A stretch of 64,000 nt of DNA, from positions 2,480,001 to 2,544,000 of the forward strand of contig NZ_AP023239.1 of the NCBI RefSeq assembly GCF_013393385.1. The letters are read 5' to 3'. The notes beneath the pieces were generated by a model, which ran no database searches, was not told where the DNA came from, and saw only the letters and a program-made list of their open reading frames with translations. Made by a program: the position numbers and the translations under genes. Shown one piece after another: positions 26,843-35,109 of this stretch (positions within the stretch are counted from its first letter, which is position 1; every line of letters begins with the position of its first letter). The stretch comes from Paenibacillus sp. URB8-2 (GTDB taxonomy: Bacteria; Bacillota; Bacilli; Paenibacillales; Paenibacillaceae).

Positions 26843-28852
26843 ATGGCTGTAGATAGAGCAAATGTGGAGAAGATCATCCGGGCAGTTGGCGGAGCGGACA
26901 ACATCGAGGCCGCAACGCATTGTGTCACGAGATTGAGGTTTGCCCTGGTTGACGAGAAGAAAGTGGATCAGAAGCTGCTGGAGCAGAATGATTTGGTGAA
27001 GGGGCATTTCTCCTCCCAGGGGCAATTTCAGGTTGTAATCGGCCCCGGTCTTGTGGACAAGGTTTATGATGAAATGATCGCCATCACCGGGGGGCAGCGT
27101 TCCTCCAAGGATGACGTAAAGAAGGTAGCCGGTAAAAAACAAAACCCGCTGCAGCAGGCGATTAAGACGCTGGCGGATATCTTTATTCCGATTTTGCCTG
27201 CCATCGTCACCGCAGGTTTGCTGCTCGGCATCAATAATATTTTGACGGGCCCCGGCATCTTCTTCGAAGGCCGGTCGCTGGTGCAGGAATATCCGGCATG
27301 GACGGACTTCGCCGGCATTATCAACCTGATCGCCAATACCGCGTTCACCTTCCTGCCGGCGCTTATCGGCTGGTCCGCCGCGACCCGGTTCGGCGGTAGT
27401 CCGCTGCTTGGAATCGTGCTCGGCCTGATCCTCGTCCATCCGGATCTGCTAAATGCATGGGCCTATGCCCAGGCCTCGCAGGAAGGCAAGATTCCGCATT
27501 GGAATCTGTTCGGCTGGCAGTTGGAGAAAATAGGCTACCAAGGGCAGGTGCTTCCGGTCCTCGTATCGGCTTACTTACTTGCCCGGATTGAGAGATTCCT
27601 GAACAAGAAGGTGCATGACTCCATCAAGCTGCTCGTCGTCGCTCCGGTGGCGCTGCTGGTAACGGGGTTCCTGGCTTTTACAATCATCGGGCCGGTCACC
27701 TTTGCAATTGGAAACGCGATCACGAACGGGCTGGTGCATGTGTTCAATACGCTTCCTGCTCTTGGCGGCTTGCTGTACGGAGGGATTTACGCGCTGCTGG
27801 TCGTGACCGGGATGCATCATACGTTTCTGGCTGTTGACGTGCAGCTTATCGGCAGCAAGGGAGGAACCTTCCTGTGGCCGATGCTGGCGCTCTCCAATAT
27901 CGCCCAAGGCTCGGCGGCGCTTGCTATGTTGTTAGTGTTCCGCGAGCAGAAATCCAAGGGCCTGGCCGTTACTTCTTCTATCTCCGCATTTCTCGGAGTA
28001 ACCGAACCGGCCATTTTCGGGGTCAATATCCGCTATAAATATCCGTTTATCTTTGGCATGATCGGCTCCGCGATAGGTGGACTGGTGCTGACGATCAATC
28101 ACGTTCTGGCATCATCGATCGGTGTCGGCGGTATTCCCGGCTTTCTGTCCATTTTTCCGAATCAGTGGGGAGTCTTCTTCGTCGGCATGGCCATCGTGCT
28201 TGTCGTTCCGTTCCTGCTGACAGCGGCTTATGGCAAAGTAGCCTCCCGCAAGGCTGGGGGAGCTAATGCTGACAATGGATCAACGTCGGGTCAAGTCTCC
28301 TCCGAGACTGCTGCTGCAGCCGAAACGGAAGCCGTATCCCTAGCGGCTCCGGTCATCTCGACAGGGGAAGCCGTCAATGTGCTGGATATTCTCGCTCCGC
28401 TTGCTGGCCAGGTCGTGCCGCTTGAGAATGTGCCCGATCCGGCTTTCGCCGAACGGCAGATGGGGCAAGGCATTGCCATCGAGCCTTCGGATGGACGGGT
28501 TGTCGCTCCGTTCGACGCCAAGGTGGTGCATATCATCAAGAGCAAACATGCCATTGTTCTGGAGCATGCCACCGGCGTCCAGATTCTGATTCATGTCGGC
28601 ATCAACACTGTGTCGCTGAAAGGAGCTCCCTTTACGACGCATGTCGGTATCGACGATGAAGTGAAGGCCGGTCAGCTGCTGATCGAGTTTGACAGGGAGG
28701 CCATCCTCCAAGCCAGACTTCCGGTTATTACTCCAATCATTATTCCGGACGGACAGCCCATTGTGGAGCGTGTAACCGAGGAGTCTGTTGGAGAAACGGT
28801 TTCCGGACGGGATATCGTGTTGAAGGTTCATTTATCCTCCCAGGGTATCTAA
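26843..28852 (+). CDS. treP: Trehalose-specific PTS enzyme IIBCA
   Basis: A 669-residue membrane permease that imports and phosphorylates trehalose. Residues 1-80 are EIIB with phospho-Cys27 (ATHCVTRLRFAL). Residues about 100-470 are EIIC with ten or so helices (LTGPGIFF, LPALIGWSAATRFGG, GVTEPAIFGVN). After an Ala/Glu-rich linker, residues about 510-665 form EIIA of the glucose type (FDAKVVHI, LIHVGINTVSLKG). The Bacillus subtilis TreP lacks EIIA, so the fused form is self-contained for phosphotransfer. AAGGGAGCG precedes the ATG. Confidence 0.93.
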   Translation: MAVDRANVEKIIRAVGGADNIEAATHCVTRLRFALVDEKKVDQKLLEQNDLVKGHFSSQGQFQVVIGPGLVDKVYDEMIAITGGQRSSKDDVKKVAGKKQNPLQQAIKTLADIFIPILPAIVTAGLLLGINNILTGPGIFFEGRSLVQEYPAWTDFAGIINLIANTAFTFLPALIGWSAATRFGGSPLLGIVLGLILVHPDLLNAWAYAQASQEGKIPHWNLFGWQLEKIGYQGQVLPVLVSAYLLARIERFLNKKVHDSIKLLVVAPVALLVTGFLAFTIIGPVTFAIGNAITNGLVHVFNTLPALGGLLYGGIYALLVVTGMHHTFLAVDVQLIGSKGGTFLWPMLALSNIAQGSAALAMLLVFREQKSKGLAVTSSISAFLGVTEPAIFGVNIRYKYPFIFGMIGSAIGGLVLTINHVLASSIGVGGIPGFLSIFPNQWGVFFVGMAIVLVVPFLLTAAYGKVASRKAGGANADNGSTSGQVSSETAAAAETEAVSLAAPVISTGEAVNVLDILAPLAGQVVPLENVPDPAFAERQMGQGIAIEPSDGRVVAPFDAKVVHIIKSKHAIVLEHATGVQILIHVGINTVSLKGAPFTTHVGIDDEVKAGQLLIEFDREAILQARLPVITPIIIPDGQPIVERVTEESVGETVSGRDIVLKVHLSSQGI

Positions 28853-28878
28853 TAGAAGCGGCTCCTGTATAAAAACAA

Positions 28879-28909
28879 AAGAAGCGCAGTCCAAGGGGCT
28901 GTGCTTCTT
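28879..28909 (+). terminator. Hairpin between treP and treR
   Basis: AAGAAGCGCAGTCC pairs with GGCTGTGCTTCTT, followed by a weak T-rich stretch. Partial termination is likely, reducing treR expression relative to treP. Confidence 0.65.
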
Positions 28910-28951
28910 GTTATCTTTCGGGTTATGCTAAAGACAGGATGGTGATAAACG

Positions 28952-29668
28952 GTGAGCGCCAATATTTATTGGACCATTTATAACGATTACGCGGAGAAAA
29001 TCCAAAATGGCGACATACCTGCCGGCGCCAAAATCCCATCGGAGAGTGAGCTGGCCGACAGCTACGGAACTTCGAGGGAAACGGTGCGCAAGGCGCTGGG
29101 TCTTCTGTCGCAGAACGGATATATACACAAAGTCAAAGGCAAAGGTTCATTTGTACTCGATTTGGGTAAGATGAAATTCCCCATCACGGGCCTGATCAGC
29201 TTTAAGGAAATGTCGGAGAAAATGGGCCGGAAATCAAGAACGCTTGTCCATAAAACGGAACAGGTTCCCGCGTCCCGGGTCATTGCGGCGCATTTGGATC
29301 TCAAAGAGGGAACAACGGTGTGGGAAGTGATCCGTTCCCGCGAGATTGAAGGGGAGCGGGTCATTCTCGACAAGGATTATTTTGTGCCGGAAAGGGTAGG
29401 GACACTGACTCCGGAAATCGCCGCAAGGTCGATTTACGATTATTTGGAGAATACTTTGAAATTATTGATCAGCTATGCGAAAAAAGAAATATCAGTCGAG
29501 CCGGCAACGCCCGAAGACCGGGCCCTGCTCGACCTCAATAATCTTTCCCATGTCGTGGTCGTACGCAATTATGTGTATCTGGAGGATACGGCGCTGTTTC
29601 AGTATACGGAGTCAAGGCACAGACTAGACAAATTCCAGTTTGTCGACTTTGCCCGCAGGGCGCATTAA
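28952..29668 (+). CDS. treR: Trehalose operon repressor (GntR/HutC family)
   Basis: A 238-residue GntR-HutC regulator. Winged helix at residues 10-72 (GAKIPSESELADSYGTSRET) and a UTRA effector domain at 90-230. Relatives release the operator on binding trehalose-6-phosphate. Its targets are presumably the two CCTGTATATACAGG palindromes in front of treC. The start is GTG behind GGATGG. Its stop overlaps the stop of the convergent exporter gene by 4 bases. Confidence 0.9.
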   Translation: MSANIYWTIYNDYAEKIQNGDIPAGAKIPSESELADSYGTSRETVRKALGLLSQNGYIHKVKGKGSFVLDLGKMKFPITGLISFKEMSEKMGRKSRTLVHKTEQVPASRVIAAHLDLKEGTTVWEVIRSREIEGERVILDKDYFVPERVGTLTPEIAARSIYDYLENTLKLLISYAKKEISVEPATPEDRALLDLNNLSHVVVVRNYVYLEDTALFQYTESRHRLDKFQFVDFARRAH

Positions 29669-31473
29669 GTGACTTTTTTCCCAAACTGTTTATCGTATAA
29701 GTCCTTGTAAATCCCGTTCTTCTCCAATAGCTGCTCATGCTTTCCTTCCTCGACAACCTTGCCTTCCTTGACGACAAGGATGTTGTCCGCCGACATAATC
29801 GTGGACAGGCGGTGGGCGATGACGATGCTGGTCTTGTTCTTAAGCAGAACCGCCATCGCCTGCTGCACATAAAATTCCGAGACGGTGTCTAGGGAAGAGG
29901 TCGCTTCGTCCATTATGATGATCGACGGGTTCTTCAGCAGAACCCTTGCGATGGAAATGCGCTGTTTCTCTCCGCCCGACAGCTTGATCCCCCGATTGCC
30001 CACAACCGTGTCGTAGCCATCCGGAAGTTCCTTGATGAAATCGTGAATGTAAGCCGCTTGGCAAGCCTGCAATATCTCTTCATCGGTCGCTTCTTCGTTC
30101 GCATACAGGAGATTCTCGCGGATCGTTCCGTTAAACAGGTAAGTGTCCTGCGTGACCAGCCCGATGCTGGACCGCAAGGACTTCAAAGTTATCGAAGCGA
30201 TGTCCGCTCCGCCAATCCGGATGCTGCCCGAATCGGCATTATACAGCCGGGGGATGAGGTTCGTAATCGTCGTTTTTCCCGCTCCGCTCGGACCGACGAG
30301 GGCGGTCATTGTGCCCGGTTCAGCCTTGAAGGAAATATCCCGCAGCGCCGGCTTATCCGGCTGATATGCAAAGCTGACGTTCCGGAATTCGATGCCGCTA
30401 CCTGCTCCGTTCAAGGAGACGGCCCCGGGAGCGTCGGCGATTTGCGGCTCCATGTCGAAGTAATCGAAGATGCGCTCGAACAGGGCGACCGACCGTTTGA
30501 TGTCCACATACAAATTCGTAAGCTGCCCCACCGGAGCATAAAGTCTGCCGAGCAGCGCAACAAAGGCGATAATGGCTCCGACTGTAATCTCTCCTTGGAT
30601 AAACAGATAGCCGCCGTACAGGTAAATCAGCATGGGGCCGATGGACGCGAATGTGTTCACCAGCATCATAAACCAGCGCCCGGCCATGGATTCCTTGATT
30701 TGCAGACGTGTCGTTTCCGCGCTGACGGTTATGAAGCGGTCCCGTTCCCGGTCCTCCTGGGTAAACAGCTTCATCAGCATATAGCCGCTCAGACTGAGCG
30801 TTTCTTGGATAATATGGTTTTGCTCGGAGATTTTCTCCTGCGTTTGTTTTGCCAGCTTCCAGCGGACGCTGCCCATCTTGCGGGTAGGCGCGACAAACAG
30901 GGGGACAACGAACACGCTGACCAAGGCCAGCTTCCAGTTCATCCAAAAAAGTGTCCCCGCCGTCGTGACCAGCATCAGCAGATTGCTGGCAAAATTCACG
31001 ATCGTCCCGCTGAACACCCCTTGAATCCCCGAAATATCGCTGGTCATCCGCGTAATCACCTCGCCCTGCTTCACATTCGAGAAGAACTGCAGCGGCATTC
31101 CCTGAAGATGGCGGTACATCTGGTTTTTCATGTCATAGACGATACTTTGCGAAATAAAAGAATTCAAATAGCTCTGGAACACCCCGAGCAAGCCTGATGC
31201 AACCGTCGCGGCCAGGGAGCCGACAACCAGAAAGACCAGCAGCCGTAAGTTCTTGCCCGGAAGCGCATGGTCGACGATTTGCTGAACGAGCAGTGGCGGC
31301 AGCAATCCAAGCACAGAGGTGGCAAGCAGAATCGCCAGCACGACAAGCGTCTGTTTCCAATAGGGGAGAAAATAGCGGGAAATCCGCAGCAGCATGGCTT
31401 TGGAAAGGTCGGGGTTCTCCAGCGAGTCGTCGAATTTCATTCTCCCCATGGTGTGTCCGCTAAATTTTGACAT
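29665..31473 (-). CDS. ABC exporter, fused membrane and ATPase domains (multidrug type)
   Basis: A 602-residue half-transporter that would work as homodimer or with a partner. Six helices (about residues 35-330) precede a nucleotide-binding domain with Walker A GPSGAGKTT (near 392), Q-loop VTQDTYLF, signature LSGGEKQRISIARVLL, Walker B SIIIMDEATSSLD and H-loop IVIAHRLST. It resembles YfiC/BmrA/LmrA-like exporters. It lies 26 bases downstream of a leftward MarR gene, the common arrangement for repressor-controlled drug export. Confidence 0.88.
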   Translation of the reverse strand: MSKFSGHTMGRMKFDDSLENPDLSKAMLLRISRYFLPYWKQTLVVLAILLATSVLGLLPPLLVQQIVDHALPGKNLRLLVFLVVGSLAATVASGLLGVFQSYLNSFISQSIVYDMKNQMYRHLQGMPLQFFSNVKQGEVITRMTSDISGIQGVFSGTIVNFASNLLMLVTTAGTLFWMNWKLALVSVFVVPLFVAPTRKMGSVRWKLAKQTQEKISEQNHIIQETLSLSGYMLMKLFTQEDRERDRFITVSAETTRLQIKESMAGRWFMMLVNTFASIGPMLIYLYGGYLFIQGEITVGAIIAFVALLGRLYAPVGQLTNLYVDIKRSVALFERIFDYFDMEPQIADAPGAVSLNGAGSGIEFRNVSFAYQPDKPALRDISFKAEPGTMTALVGPSGAGKTTITNLIPRLYNADSGSIRIGGADIASITLKSLRSSIGLVTQDTYLFNGTIRENLLYANEEATDEEILQACQAAYIHDFIKELPDGYDTVVGNRGIKLSGGEKQRISIARVLLKNPSIIIMDEATSSLDTVSEFYVQQAMAVLLKNKTSIVIAHRLSTIMSADNILVVKEGKVVEEGKHEQLLEKNGIYKDLYDKQFGKKVT

Positions 31474-31499
31474 ATCTAATCACCAACTTTTTTATATGG

Positions 31500-31931
31500 T
31501 TACAGCTTATCCAGCAGCCGTTGATGCATATCCAGCAGACTCCCGATCTCTTCCGCCGAGAACTGCCGTAAAGCTTGGTCAAGCGCCAGGCGCGATTGAT
31601 CTTCCCTGTCGTACCGTTCGCACAGCTCTTCACCAGCCGAAGTCGAGCGGAGCAGCGTTTCCCTGCGATCCTGCGGAGAGGTTTCACGTACGGCAAGCTC
31701 TTTTTCAACGAGGGCGTCAATATGCAAGCTGACTCTGCTCTTGGGCACCCGGAGCCGCTCGGTTACTTCCTTCTGGGTAAGCCCCGGAACCTTGCGGATC
31801 AACCGCAGAATATCGAGCTGATGGACCGTCAGACCGACTTCGGCGGCGCTTTGGTGGGCGAGCCTTTTGAGCTGCCTGGCAACGGAAAAAAAGGAATGAT
31901 AGACCTCGGCGGTATGACGATTATCGTGCAT
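31500..31931 (-). CDS. MarR-family regulator
   Basis: A 143-residue winged-helix repressor with LTVHQLDILRLIRKVPGLTQ and the wing RLRVPKSRVSLHIDALVEK. GAGGAGCG lies ahead of the ATG. It leads an operon with the ABC exporter and has a palindrome upstream, so autorepression with release by an exported drug is likely. Confidence 0.88.
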   Translation of the reverse strand: MHDNRHTAEVYHSFFSVARQLKRLAHQSAAEVGLTVHQLDILRLIRKVPGLTQKEVTERLRVPKSRVSLHIDALVEKELAVRETSPQDRRETLLRSTSAGEELCERYDREDQSRLALDQALRQFSAEEIGSLLDMHQRLLDKL

Positions 31932-31958
31932 TTTAAACGCTCCTCAATAGTTATCATA

Positions 31959-31971
31959 GTAAACAGTTTAC
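31959..31971. promoter_or_regulatory. MarR operator candidate
   Basis: GTAAACAGTTTAC is a perfect 13-bp palindrome 28 bases upstream of the marR-type start, directly beside a TATGAT -10-like hexamer on the minus strand. Confidence 0.55.
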
Positions 31972-32089
31972 AATAAAAACTAAGCGAATACAAATTGCAG
32001 TCTATTACAATTTTGACATGGAAGAGAGAACGCCATTTTGTATAATGGAAGCATCTGGATGGAAATTTTGCGTATAGGAGGAACGACTC

Positions 32090-32860
32090 TTGGATACCCG
32101 GCATGCTTTGGATCGACTCGTACAATTATTCAAAGAGGAAATGACGGATAATCTGGCCGGTATTTATTTGCATGGTTCACTTGCCATGGGATGCTTTAAC
32201 CCCGCCGAGAGCGATATCGATCTGCTGGTAGTCGCTTATGAGAAACTGTCTGTGGAAACGAACAAGCGGATAGCCAAAAGGCTGCTTGCGCTTCACGATG
32301 AGCTTCCGAATCGGCGCGGCATAGAGCTGAGCATTATTCTGAAGTCCTGTCTCAGCGATTTTGTCTATCCGACGCCTTTTGAGTTTCACTACTCCGATTA
32401 TCACCGTGAAAAATACCGCGCGGACGAAAATTATATTTGCGGGGGGTTTGAGGATGCGGACCTCGCGGCGCATTTTACCGTTACTTATCACCGGGGGGTT
32501 GCCCTATACGGAAAGCCGGTCAGGGAGGCCTTTGCTCCGGTCGGCAGGCAGTACTATCTTGATTCCATTCTCTCCGATATCGAGAGCGCGCCTCACAATA
32601 TTGTCCATTCTCCGGTCTACTATACGCTGAACCTCTGCCGGGTTCTATTCTTTCTGCAAGAGGGTGCCGTTGCTTCCAAAAAAGAAGGCGGGGAGTGGGG
32701 ATCACTAAATCTGCCTTTACAATATCGCGATACCGTCCGGATGGCACTAAACGAATACGCGGGAAATCCGTCGGCTGCGAAGCCGGAAGCGGAAGCATTG
32801 ACAGATTTTGCCCAGTATATGATGAATGCAATCGGCCGATTGGCCGAGCATGAGTGTTAG
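32090..32860 (+). CDS. Aminoglycoside nucleotidyltransferase-like protein (AadA/ANT family)
   Basis: A 256-residue protein with an N-terminal nucleotidyltransferase fold (GSLAMGCFNPAESDIDLLVV: Gly-Ser and the DxD metal pair) and a C-terminal DUF4111-type helical domain. Relatives adenylylate streptomycin or spectinomycin, but many chromosomal members do not give resistance. The start is TTG with AGGAGG 7 bases upstream; no ATG fits. Monocistronic, beside the MarR-ABC exporter pair. Confidence 0.8.
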   Translation: MDTRHALDRLVQLFKEEMTDNLAGIYLHGSLAMGCFNPAESDIDLLVVAYEKLSVETNKRIAKRLLALHDELPNRRGIELSIILKSCLSDFVYPTPFEFHYSDYHREKYRADENYICGGFEDADLAAHFTVTYHRGVALYGKPVREAFAPVGRQYYLDSILSDIESAPHNIVHSPVYYTLNLCRVLFFLQEGAVASKKEGGEWGSLNLPLQYRDTVRMALNEYAGNPSAAKPEAEALTDFAQYMMNAIGRLAEHEC

Positions 32861-32920
32861 TCCCCTCATATTTTCTACATATTTAAGGAATACAATGGAT
32901 TTGAAAGGAGGCGAACTCAA

Positions 32921-33181
32921 ATGAAGAAGAAATTGTGGATCGGCATTGGCGCTATCGTACTGACTCTCGGAATCGGGACTGCCGTATATGCCGCAGAAGG
33001 AGGCGACGCGACCTTTCAACAGATGCTCCCCTTTATGAAAAAAATGCATCCGAGCCTGTCCGACCAGCAGCTAAATGATATGCATAAATCCTGCGGACAG
33101 CATAACAGCAGCACGGATACCATGATGAAATCCGGTTCAGGGATGATGAAAAATGCGGGAAGCATGATGAGCGGAAATTAG
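32921..33181 (+). CDS. Small secreted Met/His-rich protein
   Basis: An 86-residue protein, not of a family I can name. Residues 1-25 are a signal peptide (KKKLWIGIGAIVLTLGIG, cleavage after AVYA). The mature part has MLPFMKKMHPSLSDQQLNDM, one Cys, and a tail with several Met-Met pairs. The Met, His and Cys content suggests extracellular binding of a soft metal such as copper; inference only. GAAAGGAGGCG precedes the ATG, and a terminator follows. Confidence 0.75.
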   Translation: MKKKLWIGIGAIVLTLGIGTAVYAAEGGDATFQQMLPFMKKMHPSLSDQQLNDMHKSCGQHNSSTDTMMKSGSGMMKNAGSMMSGN

Positions 33182-33223
33182 ATAATGTAACAATTTCGAA
33201 TGTGACAGGTAAATGAGGACAAT

Positions 33224-33259
33224 GGCGTGCGAATCGGGAGGTTCGGCACGCCCTTTTTT
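33224..33259 (+). terminator. Terminator after the Met-rich protein
   Basis: GGCGTGC pairs with GCACGCC, with an inner CGAA/TTCG step, followed by six T. Confidence 0.85.
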
Positions 33260-33275
33260 ACGTTGGATAGAATAA

Positions 33276-33431
33276 TTGTCCTTGTTTAGAAACCTAGGTC
33301 GTTGGTTTGGGACAATAAAAAGCCCTGATAATATAGAGGAATTTAAAAAAATAAACTGCATCGTAGAATTTAATAGTGATGAAAAATTAAACTTATTGAG
33401 TATTGATTCATCACACGATCAGGCAGGATAG
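33276..33431 (+). pseudogene. Possible coding remnant in AT-rich segment
   Basis: A 51-codon open stretch with protein-like composition (GRWFGTIKSPDNIEEFKKIN) ending in a stop, with no ATG/GTG start or ribosome site in reach. It may be the 3' end of a lost gene. I cannot assign a family. Confidence 0.25.
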
Positions 33432-33522
33432 TTTAAAGATTTCGCGAAATAATGTTAAATAGTGTATTTAGGAAGTTTATAAATAAGATGTTAGCTGAAA
33501 TTCAACTTAAGAAGGTGAAAAT

Positions 33523-33700
33523 ATGACAAGGATTACTATCAACAAAGCGAGTATCGAAGATGCTAAAAACATATCAGAGATTATTAGAATATCCTTTAAG
33601 AAACAAGCAGAATTAATTAATATTTCTGAAGCTGAGTACCCGAATTATGTGGCTTTTGAAACTGAAGAAAATACAAAGTCGAGAATTAATAATACCGAAT
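33523..33700 (+). pseudogene. GNAT acetyltransferase, N-terminal fragment
   Basis: About 57 residues of an N-acetyltransferase start (ITINKASIEDAKNISEIIR) behind AAGAAGGTG. The reading then runs into a structured repeat and stops 60 bases later. The acetyl-CoA-binding part is missing. Base composition is far more AT-rich than the flanking operons, suggesting separate origin. Confidence 0.6.
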
Positions 33701-33800
33701 TCACGCTCCGATCGGCTGATGCCGATCCCCGATCTGTCCGAGGCATTTTCGGAGAAGTTTAATCAGCAGACAACCCTGCGAGCTCGGGTTCGTGAATAGG
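33699..33800. repeat. Structured repeat copy 1
   Basis: An outer arm TTCACG pairs with CGTGAA about 95 bases away. Inside is GATCGGC-TGAT-GCCGATC and a CCGA/TCGG stem. The inner core (CATTTTCGGAGAAGT, then CAG..GACA.CC) is shared with copy 2 near 34430-34465. It truncates the GNAT fragment. Confidence 0.5.
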
Positions 33801-33891
33801 AAATCGTTATCGGAAACCGTCTATAACACATAAAGACAATAAACCATTAAGATCAAAATACAAGAAATAATGGGAGAAGGATGAATAGTGT

Positions 33892-34344
33892 ATGCCAAAG
33901 CCACTACTAAGAGCGGAAGGAATTATTTGTAGTCATGAATTCACAAGATTTTTAGTTCAATGTGATACAGAAGAATCCTTTTACAGATTTCCTGGTGGGA
34001 GCATCGAATTTGGTGAAACAGCAAGTGAAGCAATAATTAGAGAATTGATAGAAGAATTTGATTTAACAGTTTCAGTTGGTGACCTCGCATTAATAAATGA
34101 AAGTATTATAGAGTATGATGGAAAGCAAAGACATGACTGTACATTGCTTCATTGGTGTAAACTTAACACCGAATCAGATCTTGTACAGTTCAAATTGCAT
34201 AAAGAATGTGAAGGAATAAAGTTAATATGGAAAACAATTGATGAATTACGAATCAAACCCTTATACCCTGAAGGAATATTTGAAATCTTAGAGATGAAGA
34301 AGACGACAGAACGACATCATACAATCATTAGAAAGACATATTAA
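33892..34344 (+). CDS. NUDIX hydrolase
   Basis: A 150-residue NUDIX protein. The box GSIEFGETASEAIIRELIEE (GX5EX7REUXEE) is intact, so Mg-dependent hydrolysis of a nucleoside diphosphate derivative is expected. Substrate unknown. The gene is AT-rich, behind GGAGAAGG, and sits between two related structured repeats, like a captured cassette. No promoter was identified. Confidence 0.8.
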   Translation: MPKPLLRAEGIICSHEFTRFLVQCDTEESFYRFPGGSIEFGETASEAIIRELIEEFDLTVSVGDLALINESIIEYDGKQRHDCTLLHWCKLNTESDLVQFKLHKECEGIKLIWKTIDELRIKPLYPEGIFEILEMKKTTERHHTIIRKTY

Positions 34345-34429
34345 AAGATATTTTGAAAGGTGAATTCAAGGAAGAGACGGCATCCGATAACACCGCAATC
34401 CCACTCGGGTCTGACGGCCCTTGGTCGCC

Positions 34430-34570
34430 AAGACATTTCGGGGAAGTGGAACCAGGCGACACACCTTCAAGGTTAAGTGGCGGAGCCACCCGGTTCGGGT
34501 TAATCGCTGCGCTCGGATTAATGCGAGAACCTTAATCCTTTCGGCGTCGGGAATGCAACAACGTTAAGTG
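34430..34570. repeat. Structured repeat copy 2
   Basis: The core CATTTCGGGGAAGTGGAACC resembles copy 1. It is followed by a cloverleaf-like region: AAGGTT/AACCTT closing stem, GTGGC/GCCAC, CCCG/CGGG and TTAATC/GATTAA hairpins. It ends in CAACAACGTTAAGTG, similar to an attC 3' core (GTTRRRY). Confidence 0.5.
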
Positions 34571-34737
34571 AAATTACTGCAGAATAAACCACTATAAAGA
34601 ACTTTAGAAACTAAAAATAAATATCCAAAGAAGTAACCCCTATAAAAGCGTTATAAAATGAGCTATACTGAGGTAAGAATAAGTAAGGAGCCGTGCTGAC
34701 ACACGACTCCCAGAGCACAATAACTGCATAAAGAGCA

Positions 34738-34801
34738 GTCGGCCACACAAGATAGGTCGAGAATAGACCGTTACCTTAGGCAGGGCGGTCTATTTCTTTT
34801 T
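34738..34801 (+). ncRNA. Candidate antisense antitoxin RNA
   Basis: A possible promoter CTGACA-N17-AATAAC (34704-34732) and a strong terminator (AATAGACCG/CGGTCTATT then TTCTTTTT) bound a short plus-strand RNA. It would overlap the 3' end of the toxin mRNA on the minus strand. Ends are estimates. Confidence 0.4.
34762..34801 (+). terminator. Terminator of the antisense RNA
   Basis: AATAGACCG and CGGTCTATT form a 9-bp perfect stem, followed by TTCTTTTT. Confidence 0.8.
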
Positions 34802-34873
34802 CATGTAGGTAAGAAGCGCCAAAATGAACATGCCGAACATGAACATTAAGGTGAGAGCATCTTTGACCTCCAT
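34790..34873 (-). CDS. Holin-like type I toxin peptide
   Basis: A 27-residue peptide, MEVKDALTLMFMFGMFIL then ALLTYMKKK: one membrane helix with a short Lys tail, matching the small putative holin-like toxin family of Firmicutes. GGGAGGTGATG lies 7 bases before the ATG. The leader (from an extended -10, TGTTATAAT, at about 34937-34945 on the minus strand) contains GGGCGGTC, which can pair with GACCGCCC just past the stop codon. Such end-to-end pairing is known in TxpA/BsrG-type mRNAs. Confidence 0.75.
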   Translation of the reverse strand: MEVKDALTLMFMFGMFILALLTYMKKK

Positions 34874-34903
34874 GGGCATCACCTCCCTTCCGGGAGACTA
34901 GCC

Positions 34904-34945
34904 GACCGCCCTTATAGCCGTATATTGTACTCAAAAATTATAACA
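34904..34945 (-). promoter_or_regulatory. Toxin promoter and 5' pairing element
   Basis: Extended -10 TGTTATAAT on the minus strand (34945-34937), then a leader with AGGGCGGTC at 34912-34904. The complement of that element recurs at 34782-34790. Confidence 0.5.
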
Positions 34946-35051
34946 TAGGAAATCGAATAAAGAACTATTAGATCCTTTAAAAATCTCGATAACACATGAA
35001 AAAAGAACGATATGAAATGTTGTTAGGGTCAATCAAAGAAGTTAGTAACAT

Positions 35052-35109
35052 CACTTAACAATGCATCTACGCTGCGGGGCATTTGCCCCTTGGTTGTCGG
35101 GAGTTATAC
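35052..35109 (+). other. attC-like start (CACTTAACAATGC), cut by the IS
   Basis: ACTTAAC fits the RYYYAAC core and is the inverse of GTTAAGT at 34563. It is followed by a GGGGCA/TGCCCC hairpin, and the IS1634-type end begins at about 35110. No integrase gene is present, so this is a weak call. Confidence 0.25.

Noticed and set aside
34353..34535. 60-codon open frame after the NUDIX gene
   Set aside because: It covers the hairpin-rich repeat copy 2 and has no ribosome site or protein-like pattern.
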